Origin: Dryocosmus kuriphilus
Lineage: Eukaryota > Arthropoda > Insecta > Hymenoptera > Cynipidae
Length of the DNA: 64,000 nucleotides
Direction of reading: 5' to 3'
Assembly (NCBI GenBank): GCA_038277395.1
Contig: CM076192.1
Coordinates: forward strand, 49,833,119 to 49,897,118
Part shown: one piece after another, positions 13,101 to 24,497 of the stretch
How positions within the stretch are numbered: the first letter of the stretch is position 1
Layout of the letters: each line of letters begins with the position of its first letter
Notes under the pieces: model-generated
What the model was told of the DNA's origin: nothing
Seen by the model: only the letters and a program-made list of their open reading frames with translations
Databases searched by the model: none
Translations under genes and position numbers: made by a program

Positions 13101-13917
13101 ATATTTTTATATAAAAAATATTTTCACGCAGACAAATTTCGAAATTAAATCAAGTTAAACCATTTTGCATGAGAATTTATTAAAAAACAATCATTTTTAA
13201 TACAGTGTTCAAGTTTGAAACATTTTAATCTGAAATTTAAATAATTTTTAATTGAAGGCATGGAGAAGGAACAATTGAAAAGGCATTCTGTGGCTTCGAA
13301 AATTCATAAATATCAAAAATGTTAATTTATAAGAATTAAAAATTGAACAATTTTAAAAGTTTAGAATTAAACAATATTTAAATATGAATCGTGAAATTTG
13401 GTAGAGTTTACACTATTTAGATTTGACCAAATTCCTGAAAGGGCCGTTTACTGGGCAATCGCCGTGAGTCCGCAGAGATAGAAAAACATTAGGTATTTAA
13501 AACTAGAGATATACTGTAATTCCCGCATGTTGCATGTGATTCCCTCAGTGCATAGCTCCTCGAAAATTTTATTACAATATTTTTAAAACTATAAATGTAA
13601 TTGTTTTGATGCAATTGCTCTAAAGCTTACCATTTAAAATTAGGTTCATTAAAAAGTTTCAACTTTTTAATGGTTAAAATTTAATCAAGTTTAAAAACTC
13701 GTTGCTAGGATGTCACTGAATTTTCACTGATTGGGTAAGCCGAAAGTATGACACTTAATCAAATAAAAAAAATTTCAATCTAACAAGTAAGCGTAAACTC
13801 GATCACTATTTTAAAATTAGAATTTCTTAAAAGTATGGCCATTTCAAATTAAAACTTTTAAAGATAAATTATTTTAGTTTGATAGCATTCTTTTTTTGCG
13901 CAAATATCAAATATCAT
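10105..13917. other. AT-rich intergenic region, no gene seen
   Basis: The sequence is dominated by short interspersed runs such as TTTAAAATT, AATTGAA and AATTTTAAA, especially at 10,130-11,640 and 12,700-13,450. The same texture recurs at 37,130-38,560. No ORF of note, tRNA or splice-bounded exon is visible. Confidence 0.6.
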
Positions 13918-14504
13918 TGCTTCCTCAGAGAGGAAGCTTTTTAATCGTTATATTTTCTAATATTTTAAAAATGGTTTAATCAAACTTTCCTCAGTTGATA
14001 AATGTCTAATACAACGTTCTAATCAATTGTCCGGATGTATGTGGGTATGTGTCTATGAGTGTATGCATGTATGTATGCATGTATGTATGCATGCATGTAT
14101 GTGTGAATGGATGTCGCCATTTTTTGTCGCCACTATAACTTAAAGATAGTTATAATTGATGAAACTTGTAGGAGTTATTTGCACAACCAATATCTCAAAA
14201 TGTGGCCAAGGATTTTTCAGAATATTGAATATGAGAATTTTTATGTACTTTTATAATATTTGTAAAAATCATTTTTCGACTACAATTTCTCAAATAATCA
14301 AAATTCAAAGCTTATGTAAAGGGAAGAAAGATTCCTTGTGTCGAGATGAATCGATTAAACTATAAGATTAATGCATTTAATTGAATATTAAGGAAGTTAT
14401 GGTTATTTGTATGTCTTTATTATTAATTTTATTATTAATTTTTATTAATGTTTCCTCTATGAGGAAGAAAATTAATTTGCAACTTCATCATAATGAGGAA
14501 GCAA
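13918..14504. repeat. Possible MITE bounded by TTGCTTCCTC repeats
   Basis: TTGCTTCCTC (13,918-13,927) and its reverse complement GAGGAAGCAA (14,495-14,504) bound about 590 bp. Further GAGGAAG words lie inside both ends. The interior includes an ATGT microsatellite and no coding sequence. The terminal repeats are short and no target duplication is obvious, so the call is weak. Confidence 0.25.
14032..14115. repeat. ATGT/GCATGTAT microsatellite
   Basis: About 80 bp of imperfect tetranucleotide and octanucleotide repeats built from ATGT and GCATGTAT, with interruptions at both ends. Confidence 0.85.
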
Positions 14505-15411
14505 AGTGCTCAAAAAATGAGCACAATAAAATGTAAATAAAGTTAAATGAAACACCGAAATCGAATTCACGCAGCTAGTTTTAAAGCTTGTTTCGTGCAC
14601 TTTTATTAATTTGTAGTGAATAACAAATTCGTACAAGACTCAGGTTTTAGAATTTTGCTACTTTGTGTAAAACACTCCTGAAAAACTTGACTTGCAGAAG
14701 TTCGTGAAAATTTCCAACAATGGATCATATTTTCTACGAACTAAACAAGATTTCTGTAAATGTTTAAATTGATATGATATGTTTTTTTTTTCCTGCATAA
14801 TGATTTTTGTAAGAATTTTTGCATTTTTAGGGGAATACGCCGCATATTATTTTATTATAAACCAAATATAAAATTGTGTCTCACTTACTCATTTCGATCA
14901 AAAAATACGAAACACCAAAAGATTAGAAAATCAAAAATACCTTCCATAGCCTTCAAAAAAGCAAAAAATTCAGCAAACACAAAAAATGTTTAACGTGCCT
15001 GTATGCTTTAATAACTTTATTTGCTTTAAAATAATTAGAATTTTTCGATAAAATTTTTCCCCGTAGCCCTTTTTTTTTTTACGTTTTTTGGTGAGTAGGC
15101 GACTTAGCCCCACATTGTGGGATAAAAACGCTACCATTTCAAGAGATAGTATCTAGTTGTTTATCAATTAAATATTTGTTTGTAATGTCTGGTATAAAAG
15201 TCAATAACCGAAAAAAGCGAGCCGCTTATAGTCCCAATTTACAATACTTTTAATTTTGAATATATTATCATAAAAACATACATTACTTTTATTAAAGCAA
15301 CATTAAAGGTAACGAATTCTTTTTTTAAAATTCAACAGGAATGGTAAAGGACTATATTTTCTTGTTGAAATTATGATAAAGGTAACGAATTACTATATAT
15401 ATATATATATA
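14505..15411. other. AT-rich intergenic region
   Basis: No coding or RNA feature is recognised. The interval ends in a short TA repeat (15,393-15,411) that served as the mariner target. Confidence 0.6.
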
Positions 15412-16233
15412 CGAGGTGTGATCAAAAACTAAGTTGACTTTTGAATTTCGCGGGATGCGTACAGTCGATATTCGTTTTCTTTTTTTCTTATGTTGGTACG
15501 CTCGTCCCAAACATATGTGCACAGTTTCAGCTATATAGCATTTTTTGTTTGTTTGTGAGAGGCATAAAGATTAGAAGTGTTTTGCGTGCTCGGCGATTTA
15601 CTGCTGTCGAAAAAAATGGATCAAAGAATTTGCATCAAATTTTGTATAAAAAATGAAATTAAGCACGCCAAGTTCGATCAAATGTCAAGGTTTTGCTTAC
15701 TGTTTTCTTCGATTATCATGGCGTAGTGCATCAGGAGGTCTTACCACAAGGTCGTACAGTTAATAATGAGTATTACCTTGAAGTTATGCGCCGTTTGCGT
15801 GAAGCAATACGAAAAAAAACGTCCGGAATTGTGGAAAAACCAGTCATGGTTATTGCACCACGATAATGCGCCAGCTCACACGTCATTGCTTGTTCGTAAT
15901 TTTTTGGCCAATAACACCACCATAATCATGCCTCAGCCACCGTATTCACCAGATTTGGCTTCCTGCGACTTTTTCCTGTTTCCAAAACTGAAAAGACGCA
16001 TGAAAGGACGGCGTTTTGCGACGATTGAGGAGATAAAGACCGCATCGCTGAAAGAGCTGAAGGCTATACCAAAAAGTGCTTATCAGAAATGCTTTGAGGA
16101 TTGGAAAAAGCGCTGGCACAAATGTATTATATCCGAGGGGGATTACTTTGAAAGAGACAACATTAATATTGATGAATAAATAAATATTTTTTGATAAAAA
16201 TAAAAAGTCACCTTACTTTTCGATCACACCTGG
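15412..16233 (+). mobile_element. mariner element, internally deleted (copy 1)
   Basis: The terminal inverted repeats begin CGAGGTGTGATCAAAAA (15,412) and end GATCACACCTGG (16,233). TA flanks both sides, as expected for Tc1/mariner. Compared with the 1,314-bp relative at 32,162-33,475 it lacks about 0.5 kb covering most of the DNA-binding half. The join falls at a shared AAG, which suggests a microhomology-mediated gap. It cannot encode a transposase but keeps both ends, so it could have been mobilised in trans. Confidence 0.85.
15766..16179 (+). pseudogene. mariner transposase, C-terminal half
   Basis: The reading frame covers the second half of a mariner transposase. HDNAPAH carries the second catalytic aspartate. 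PYSPDLASCDFF carries the third, with 34 residues between them (DD34D). The N-terminal helix-turn-helix half and the first catalytic aspartate are missing because of the internal deletion, so the product cannot be functional. The frame ends in the usual family C-terminus (GDYFERDN). Confidence 0.85.
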
Positions 16234-16275
16234 TATGTAACGCGCCGGACTGCGAGAGCAGTATATGCGATCTTC

Positions 16276-16563
16276 AAGCCTTCTCTACAATAGAATGGGC
16301 TAAGCTAAGAATTTCGACGTGACGTCAGCTTTAACGTCTTTTTTTACACGTCGTGCGTTGCTAACGTTTATTTACGACGAACATGTTGTTGTTAAGACAC
16401 TTATCGAACATTCGGTCTAGTTTTAAAAACTGCCTTAGCAACAACAAGGCGTTCGATGTAAAAAAAAAACTTTAGCAATATACAGAGTGAAAAAAAAAAC
16501 ACATGAAAAATCAGCGTCACGTCAAAATACTGAGCTTAGCCAATTCTATTGTAGAGGAGGCTT
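16276..16563. repeat. MITE with about 50-bp terminal inverted repeats
   Basis: AAGCCTTCTCTACAATAG at 16,276 pairs with CTATTGTAGAGGAGGCTT ending at 16,563. The pairing continues inward through GGCTAAGCT and GACGTGACG for about 50 bp. The 190-bp centre contains a second weak inverted pair (GCGTTGCTAACG, GCCTTAGCAAC). No coding capacity. Confidence 0.65.
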
Positions 16564-17512
16564 ATAAAGAAATATTCTTAATCGGGTTATTATTTAACGT
16601 GCTTTTTTACACCTGGGTATATCATGGATAAAAATATACTTTTTCATACTCCGAGAGCAAAATAGCCATTTTTTATATCTGAATTGCGGGAGCAAAATGA
16701 TATTTCTCTCCCTAGAGAGAGAAAACGAATCGTCGGGTCACGAGACGAGACGGGGTTATACATACTATAAACTGTGTACACTGCTGTGTTATATGTTTTC
16801 CTGGAAACGGAGAATAATCAAAACAAAACAAGAAATAACTCCAAACTTCTTTGTTTCTCAGTTCCAAAATTCAAATTTATTTGTTTCATCATTATTACAA
16901 TTTACTTGTGTTCACATGTAGAAATTAAATAAAATTTTAATTAGTTATAGATATAACATAGATTGAAAATGCTACTACATTTTTAGAAATTTTATAAAAT
17001 TTTCGATTTTTTTTCCGAAACTTAATTTCAGTTATTTTTGTTATTTATTATTAAAACTTTTTTTACAAATAATTTTACTTTAAATGATTTGCAAAATTTT
17101 TTTTATGATTTTTAAATTATACTTTTTAGAATAATTTTCAATTTTTTTTAAATAAAAATTTTTTTTAAACTGATTTTTAAATTATACTTTTCTTGTTAAA
17201 TGATTTTAAAATTTGTTTTTTAAAAGGATTTTAAACTATTTTTTTTAAATTATTTTTTTGTAGGGAGGCACTCGACTCCCAATCCCCGGCGGAGTCTTCG
17301 CCCCTGGACCCCCTCCCACCCTAGTTTTTCTCTGTCACAAGTGTGTTTTTTACTTTCATACATTTATATATTTAAATAAATTATATATGACATACTGCTC
17401 CCTTCGTATTAAAAAACAGTATGTGCAACGCATGCGTGACACAAACCCGACTCGGAAGAGAATCATCTATTTTGCTCCCTCGTTGTACAATGTATTATTT
17501 TCACAACACCTC
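16564..17512. other. AT-rich intergenic region with weak inverted ends
   Basis: GCGGGAGCAAAATGAT (near 16,686) faces ATCATCTATTTTGCTCCC (near 17,463), so a diverged inverted-repeat element may span most of this interval. A short GC-rich patch at 17,266-17,325 has no recognised function. No ORF is supported. Confidence 0.35.
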
Positions 17513-17692
17513 TATTGAAAACTCGATTTTCAGTACCTGTGGAGCGGGGGAGACTTTTTCAGACCTATGACGTAACGGGATGAAAAATTGTAAATGTCAG
17601 TTGTCTCTATCTTTTGCCGTTCTTCGGAGAGAGATGCAGCAATTCAGTTGGAACGATCGAGTAGTAGAACGCCACCACAACGGAGCATAAGA

Positions 17693-17713
17693 GGGGGGGG
17701 GGGGGGGGGGGGG
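17693..17713. repeat. Poly(G) tract, 21 bases
   Basis: An uninterrupted run of G. Such runs are rare in an AT-rich genome and are prone to length errors. Confidence 0.9.
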
Positions 17714-18194
17714 CTTTGAAAATTTTTAATGTTTTTAAATTTTGGCAATTTCGGAAAAATTTGGCAATTCTGAATTTTTGTTTGAAATTTTGAAAATATT
17801 TCTAATATCTCGAAAAATTTTGAAAATTTTCAAAATTTCGAAAAATCTCAAAAATTTACAAATGAGAAGGGGGGGATTTTCGGATTTTCATTGCCTGTAG
17901 AGCGGAAGGAAACAGAATGTTTTTAAACCTGTGACGTAGCAAGATGAAAAATTTCAAATTATTAAATTTGTACTTTTTTCTTGAGACTTATGGTCGAATT
18001 TACGTAAACATGTATGCAAAATGGTAAAAAATTCCGAAAATCGAAGAATTTTTAGTTGGGGAAGATATTTTATCTTTTTTCTTTTTAAACTTAATTTTTA
18101 TTACAGTAACAAACTTTTTGGGCTCTCGCTGTACAACTACAAAAATCGAATTTCCTCTAGGGGTGTTGTGAAATAGTACATTGCACAAAAAGTC

Positions 18195-18336
18195 GAGAAT
18201 TGACATATTTACCAGGGACCTGAATTTGACGGCGGAAGACCGTATGAATCGAGCTTTCCGAGCTGAAAGCTCGATTCATACAATCATACGGCCTTCCGCC
18301 GTCAACTTCAGGTCCCTGGTAAATATGTCAATTCTC
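18195..18336. repeat. Near-perfect hairpin palindrome
   Basis: GAGAATTGACATATTTACC at 18,195 is mirrored by GGTAAATATGTCAATTCTC ending at 18,336. The arms run about 60-70 bp with very few mismatches. One arm has an extra ATTGTATG-like duplication near the tip. The flanks continue as a diverged inverted repeat, so the perfect core looks recently homogenised or recently formed inside an older foldback. Confidence 0.8.
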
Positions 18337-18790
18337 ATCGAGTTGTGCATACTACTTTTCACAATGAGTGTATCGAAAATTCGATTTTCGACTTCTGCAG
18401 AGCATGAGCGAGAATACGAAACGATACCTGTTTCTATAAAATAAGATAGTCCTCCTCTTCACCGAACATTTCGTCTCTGTGTTTTGACGTAGACGCCATT
18501 TTGAATGTGTAAATTGGTGTGAACGTAGCTACGAACAAGCGAGCGCGCGAGAATCGTACATCGATATGTTACGATTTGACACGAAAACACCCGATGATTT
18601 TTCCTCACTCATTTGGGTTGAGTAATATAACCCGAAGATTGTTTTCCTCACTCTTAAGGAAGCAACGTGTAATCGGCCAAATTCGCCATGCTCTGCAGAC
18701 GTCGAAAATCGACTTTTCGATATTCGAGTTGTGAAATATACTATTTCATCACGCTCGACTTTCAAGGTCTGCAGAGAGGAACGAAAGTGA

Positions 18791-20478
18791 TCGTTTTCAG
18801 ACCACTTTACTTTCCTCCCGTCGACATCCCCTATGTCATCAACTTTCTTCCCTAGGGAGGAAAGTAAATTTGAGATCAGATCATCCAATTAACGACGACT
18901 TTGAGTTCAGCAGCCTGAGCTATAATTAAAATTATCAAACATTACCGGTAAATTACCGAATATTTTGAAAATTTTTGGATATTTTAAAAAGTTTTGGAAA
19001 CTTTGAAAGTTTTGGAATTTTTTCTGGAAAATTTCAAAATTTACAAAAATTGCCAAAAATTTCAAAATTTTTAACAATTTCCAAATTTTCTAAAACTTTA
19101 CAAAATTCTCAAAATTTCCAAAATTACCAAAAATTAAAAAAGAAATTCAATACTGCAAAAGATTTCCAAGCTTTTAGTTTATTGTCTTTAGAGCTATGAC
19201 CTTATGAGTAATGTTGGCCCTCTAGCCCCTCTAGCTATCCAACTGATCAGTCATCAATAGGGTGAGCGGTACAGTCGTTGCTAGCCGATATTCGTTGTTG
19301 CCAAGGCAACATTTTAGGGTAAAATTAAAAATTGTGATATGAAAAAAAATATATTCCACAATAATAGTTTGGAAGTGAGTATTCCATGCTTTTTACCATT
19401 ACTTATATGAGGCTGAAAAATATCCTTATATTGAGAAAAAAATTATTTTCTGTCATGATCCAAGAAAAAAACAGATTTTGACGACATTTTCTTGTGAATT
19501 TGACAACGTCTTGTAGTTTGCAAATCTACGATTTGTATATATTCCAAATTAATCTGGAAGTCCTAAGGTTAAATACCATACTGCTTGAATCCATAGAACT
19601 CTTATTTAATGCACACAAATTTTGAGTTTAAAGTTGTACTGAGAAAATAGTAATTTGCACCTACTGTTGGAAGAAATGGAGTTCAACAGTAGTCGTCAAG
19701 CGGTGACTTTTACTGTCAAATTATAAATTAAGAAAATTATTCTACTTACTAAAAGATCAGTGAAACGTATACTGTCCATATATCGATGAAAATGTCGACG
19801 AAGAACATTTTCATACAATTTTTTAAACTAATAAATGATATTTTATATAGTAGCAGACGCTATAAACAGACCAATCACTTATTATACATTGTGCGCATGC
19901 GTCGATTCAAGTTCACATTATACGCTGATTTGGGGGCTTTCTCTAAAGATTTTCCATTTAAGCTCCTAGTTTTGTCAAGGGTAAGTGTGGGTATTACTAC
20001 GGATGCTCAAATTACTGCGGCTTTAAATATAAAGAATGATTTGCAATTTTTTGAAGTATTATTTTTCGAAAAATACATGCTAAAGAACGAGAAATACGTA
20101 TTTTGAATTATATTTTGTACACAATTTTGCTACTTGAATGTATTACTGCAGTTCACCAAATGGGAATGGCGGTCGATCATTTCGGCGCCTGGTGCCAAAA
20201 ATCAGAAATCGAAAGAGTAGGAAGACATAACCCACGTGAAAACATTCGATTTTTATAGTTTAAATAAGTGGCATATTATTTAAATTATAAAACTGTTAGT
20301 TCCTGTAAATGAAATCCTTGGTTTTACTAAATAAAAATATGAATAGCTTTTTTTTAGCAAAGGTCAGGTTAACAATCTTTACAATTTACAATACAGTTAA
20401 TGTGCTTAAATATATATATGCACATACAGTTAAAGTTTAATTACAAAATTAAAAATAATAAAAGAAAAATAGATTCTA
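18791..20478. other. Intergenic region, low-complexity then unrecognised
   Basis: Positions 18,950-19,160 are built of TTTTGGAA/TTCCAAAA-like words that are largely self-complementary, as is 17,715-17,870. The rest (19,200-20,478) has ordinary AT-rich sequence. A 106-codon ORF (19,786-20,106) has no recognisable motif and is not called. Confidence 0.5.
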
Positions 20479-21806
20479 CGAGGCACGTCCAGAAAGTAAG
20501 TGTACTCAGTTTATTTAGGCTTCAAAAAAAATTTATTGAAACAAAAACCTAGTTGGTTACACTTGTTCATATGTAAGTATTTTTCGACATAGTCACTATC
20601 CCTCTCGATGCAAGTGGTGAGCCGCGAGATCAATTTTTTGATGCCTGCCTCGAAGAAGTCTCCCGCCAGCTCTTTCGCCCACTTCTCCCCTCCCTCTTCA
20701 CCTCCTCGTCCGTTGAAAACTTGTTTCCACCCATGTGCACATTCAGGGAAGTGAAGAGATGGAAATCTGAAGGGGCTAGGTCAGGGGAATACGGGGGGTG
20801 GTTCAAAACGTCCCATCCAAAACAGTCCAAGAGTTGCTTCGTGGCGTTGGCCGTGTGAGGTTTGGTATTGTCATGCAGAAGGCAGATTCCCTTCGTCAGC
20901 ATGCCCCTCCTTTTATTCTGAATTGCCCTTCTCACTTTTTTCAGCGTCTCGCAGTATCTTGCCGCGTTGATGTCTCCCCGTGAGGCAAATATTCAATCAA
21001 AATTATGCCTTTATGGTCCCAAAACACGGATGCCATGATTTTTTTGGCTGAAATTGTGGTTTTGAATTTCTTGGCGGAGGATGACAAGGTGTGGCGCCAT
21101 TGTTGAAACTGCCTCTTAGTTTCAGGCGTGCAGTGGGCAACCCAAGTTTCGTCTCCATTAACAATAGAGTAGAGAAAATCATCGCCTTCGCGTTCGTAGC
21201 GCTCCAAAAACTCTTTGGAGCTCTGCACTCGATTCAACTTGTGCTGTTCTGTCAGCGTTTTGGGACCCACCTCGCAGACAATTTCCGATATCCGAGAGTT
21301 TCTGTGATTGTTTCGTGTAACAGGGATCTGGAGATTTGCGGAAACATCGCAGAAAGATCATCTAACGTCAATCTGCGATCGTCACGGACCGCAATCTCGA
21401 TTTTTTCCACAAGTTCGTCAGTCACAATTGAAGGTCTTCCGCTCCTCTGATCGTTATGCATGGAAGTACGGCCATTTTTAAATTCGCGACACCACTTGTA
21501 CACACTCGTACGATTCATAGCTCCATTACCGTAAACAGTTTTCACCTCATTATAACTCTCAACTGGAGCTTTTCCCTTCACAACGAGGTAGCGAATGAAG
21601 GCGCGAATTTCGCACTTGGCGGGAGATACGATCGATATTTTTCGCGAGAGGTGCTGCTGCGTCAAGAGTTTTCAACACACTAACCTCGGATTGGTCTCGT
21701 TTTGAAGGGGAGGGGTCAGGCTACGCGGCAGTGTTATCAACATGTAGAAAAAATATTCCCTACAGCTGTGAGAGTACTAGTACACTTACTTTCTGGACAT
21801 GCCTCG
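20479..21806 (-). mobile_element. mariner element, second family (copy 3)
   Basis: The terminal inverted repeats are CGAGGCACGTCCAGAAAG (20,479) and CTTTCTGGACATGCCTCG (ending 21,806). The left flank is TA and the right flank reads CA, a probable mutation of the TA duplication. The length (1,328 bp) is standard for a full mariner. It belongs to a different family from the copies at 15.4 and 32.2 kb, since both the ends and the protein differ. Confidence 0.85.
20630..21665 (-). pseudogene. mariner transposase, frameshifted
   Basis: Three overlapping frames together give one mariner transposase. The N-terminal part (21,252-21,665) has a paired-type helix-turn-helix (TSVYKWCREFKNGR) and the WVPK linker. 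The middle part (20,941-21,270) contains NGDETWV with the first catalytic aspartate. The last part (20,630-20,935) contains HDNTKPH and PYSPDLAPSDF, which give DD34D spacing. Changes of frame near 21,260 and 20,938 break the gene, so it is probably inactive. Confidence 0.85.
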
Positions 21807-22167
21807 CACATACGAGCGCAGCTTACTTACGAAGAACGAAGTGACGCGAGCTAAGTTATTGCATATTTTGTGTTACTTTTTGTCCCATTTTCAAAATTCT
21901 TTCTCATAAAATTGTCCTATCAATCATTTCAATGTTTCCAAGTGTTTGTAAATGTATAACTGTGATTCTATTGAATTTTGGAAAGTGGCGAAACTCAAAT
22001 CCAGATTATGGCACGCTTTTCTACAGTCGAAAAAGGTGTAAAATATTTGGGTTTTGGACTTTTTAGGGGGCAACTGGAGACCCTTTCCTCCATAATTAGA
22101 TGGGCCGCACGTGCAATATACAGAGATTATTCGTGAAAATTAAATTAAGCTATTTATTTTACTTATT
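21807..22167. other. Intergenic spacer
   Basis: 360 bp of AT-rich sequence between a mariner and a HINE-like element. Nothing is recognised. Confidence 0.6.
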
Positions 22168-23438
22168 ACATTCTCATCAGAGAAGGTATTAGATTTATGC
22201 AAAATTTGACTTTTGCGGATTTCATGAAATCTCCACGTTTTAAGACCTCCTGAATCCGAAAAAATGGTTTTTACGACCGTGTCTGTCTGTCTGTTGGCGT
22301 TGTCGTCGTTGTCGTTGTCGTTGTCGTCTGTTCCCACGATAACTTTCGAAGGACTAATCGGATTGGATTGCGCTTTGGCACACTTCTTTAAGGTCCAAAA
22401 AGAAAGGACGAGTTCGTTAACCAGCGGTTTTTGACCAACGGTTATGGTTTTATCCATCAAAAACGGTTTTCACAAAATCAAAAAATCCATTTTCCGGCTA
22501 AACTATCAGAGATACAAAAAAACGTAAGAAAGTAAAATTGTTCATCTCAAAAAAATCTACAAATTTTGTCTTAACCGTTTTTTGATAAAATGAACGGTTT
22601 TTGTTTCAGTCAAGAAAACGTTATTAAAATTTAAAAACTGTGGTTTCCCGCCAAAATATTCAAGATACCAAAAAATGGTGAAGAACAAAGTTGTTCAATC
22701 TAAAAAGATCTACAAATTTTGTTTTAACCATTTTTTCATAAAATGCACGGTTTTTGTTTTAATCGATAAAACGTTATTAAAAATTAAAGATTTCAAATTT
22801 TCCGCCAAACTATGAAAGATACGGAAAAATAATAATAAACAAAGTTGTTCGTCTCCAAATTGTCTACAAATTTGCTCTCTATCATTTTTTTGATCAGACG
22901 CGTAGTTTTTGAGATATTCGTGAAATATGTTATGAAATATAAAGAAAACCACTTTTCAGCAAAACTGTGCAAGATATGAGAAAATATTAACAAGCAGAAT
23001 TGTTCACCTTGGAAATAGCTACAAAATTTATTTATAAGACTCATCGTTTTACTTTTAAGAATCGAAATCCTGTATTGTAAAAATTTGGAAAATCAAAAAG
23101 AGCTTTACCAATCTATAATGTGTTTTAAAGAAACGTAATTATCGAGCGCGAAGCGCGAGTGTCATGATGAGAATGTATTCCTTAAGGGCGATAGAGCATT
23201 AAGTAAAATAATTTCTTTTGTGATTTCTAATTTAAAGGTTTATACGATCTATAAACACCGAGCGCGTAGCGCGAGGTGAATAATCTATCGAGCGCGAAGC
23301 GTGAGTGCCGCAAATAACGTATCGAGCGCGAAGCGCGAGTGCCAACAAACGCGCGCCCTAGGCGCGCTCATACTTCGCGCGAAGCGCGGCGCGCTTAGCG
23401 CGCGATGAGAATGTGCCCGCGCAGCGGGCAGATTTTTT
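22168..23438 (+). mobile_element. HINE-like element, copy E (complete)
   Basis: It runs from ACATTCTCATC (22,168-22,178) to GATGAGAATGT (23,404-23,414), the hairpin GCCCGCGCAGCGGGC (23,415-23,429) and AGATTTTTT. The internal GTC/GTT microsatellite (about 22,295-22,328) is shorter than in copies C and F. The 5' end is preceded by T, as in the other copies, and no target duplication is seen. No coding capacity beyond a conserved but unsupported minus-strand frame over the microsatellite. Confidence 0.7.
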
Positions 23439-24299
23439 ATTTACATTTTTCTCACGCTTTTGCACGTGGTTTATGACAGTCCGCTACCTACTCTTTCCAG
23501 TTCTGATTTTTTTCCACCAGGTGGCGTATTCGAGTTTAGCCATTTCCAAAAACATAACCTTGAAACTAACAACCTAATGCCCCTAATGCCCGTCAGTGAT
23601 GCAGTGTGTCTTTCCTATCTGCGTACCTAGTTGCATGTTTTTGAACTAACCTAATCGAAAATAAGAAAAGCAAGCAGAAAAAAGACTATCCTAAAAAAAT
23701 GAAAACAATGGGGTAAAAACTAATCTAATAATGCAGTATTCGAAAGAAAATGTGGTGCTCGCATAAGAGAAGGTTAGGAGAGGAAATATGAAGAAATCCA
23801 ATTGGTGCCGTATAAGTCGTAAAGTCCGAGAAGCCTCCATTCCCCTTACACCCAACGTCATTACATCTGCATTCACGCACACTAATTTGATGCCCCCACT
23901 ATGTAGAGTTCCTCAAGGCAGAGTTGAGACACAGATACTCCCTCCATAAGTAACAAGCCAAACCGGAATCGGATGTTTTCCCTGAAGCGCCAAAAATTTG
24001 AAATGTGTTTTATTCGTGTTGCTATACGGCGTGGAAGTGCATTTAAAGAAAAGTTTGTAGTTTTTAATATGAGATAGAGTTATAAATTTTATTATAGTTA
24101 ATGTGTTTATCATTTTGCGAGAACATAATATGATTTAATTTACAGTGCCTGCCTTATTGTGTGGGAAGAAAAGAAGTTATGTTCGTTTCTGGTTAACTTC
24201 ACTTTCTCAGTGTCTATCGCGTTTGTCGTGTTTTTTTTACTATCGGATGTTGACACTTGTCTAAAAACAAACCGAGGTTTTTTCTGAATTGAAACCATC
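23439..24299. other. Intergenic region
   Basis: Mixed composition with no recognised domain. Two minus-strand ORFs of about 65 codons (near 23,691 and 23,913) have no motif and are left out. Confidence 0.5.
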
Positions 24300-24436
24300 A
24301 TGGTTAAATGTTCACTGTTCTATTCTACAAGAATATTAGCCGCAAAAGCTTACACATGAAATTCTTTCCAAAGGATCCAAAGCTTCGAAAATTGTGGATA
24401 GAATGCATTAATCGCGGAGGTTACAATTTCGGTTAA
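24300..24436 (+). pseudogene. THAP zinc-finger fragment
   Basis: A frame beginning ATG at 24,300 reads MVKCS and stops at 24,357. A second frame starting at 24,356 reads MKFFPKDPKLRKLWIECINR and stops at 24,434. Together they match the start of a THAP domain (Met-x-x-Cys opening, then F-PKD-x-x-LRKxW). The second N-terminal cysteine and the frame continuity are lost. THAP domains sit at the N-terminus of P-element-type transposases and of many host regulators; this scrap cannot tell which. No C-terminal ligands (AVPTIF-like end) are visible, so it is a dead exon 1 or transposon relic. Confidence 0.5.
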
Positions 24437-24497
24437 TTTAAGAATTTCCAGAGGTTACAATTGCACAAGGTTACAATTTCGAGGTTACAATTTCAAT
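24416..24497. repeat. GGTTACAATTTC short repeats
   Basis: Four copies of GGTTACAATT(TC) occur within 80 bp, immediately after and partly overlapping the THAP-like fragment. Confidence 0.7.

Larger units (their letters stand above)
17513..18790. repeat. Cluster of related palindromic repeats in alternating orientation
   Basis: A motif of about 55 bp recurs at about 17,513 (+), 18,119-18,180 (-), 18,352-18,410 (+), 18,684-18,740 (-) and, more diverged, 18,741-18,790 (+). The shared parts are TATTTCACAAC, then GAAAATCGATTTTC, then CTGCAGAGC with GAGCG. A direct repeat of the downstream part (CTGTGGAGCGG to GATGAAAAATT) recurs at about 17,535-17,590 and 17,888-17,952. ORFs of 87-119 codons here share the peptide FSTSAEH only because they cross this repeat. 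Confidence 0.5.

Noticed and set aside
18181..18888. ORFs sharing FSTSAEH on opposite strands
   Set aside because: The shared peptide comes from two inverted copies of one palindromic repeat, not from a protein family.
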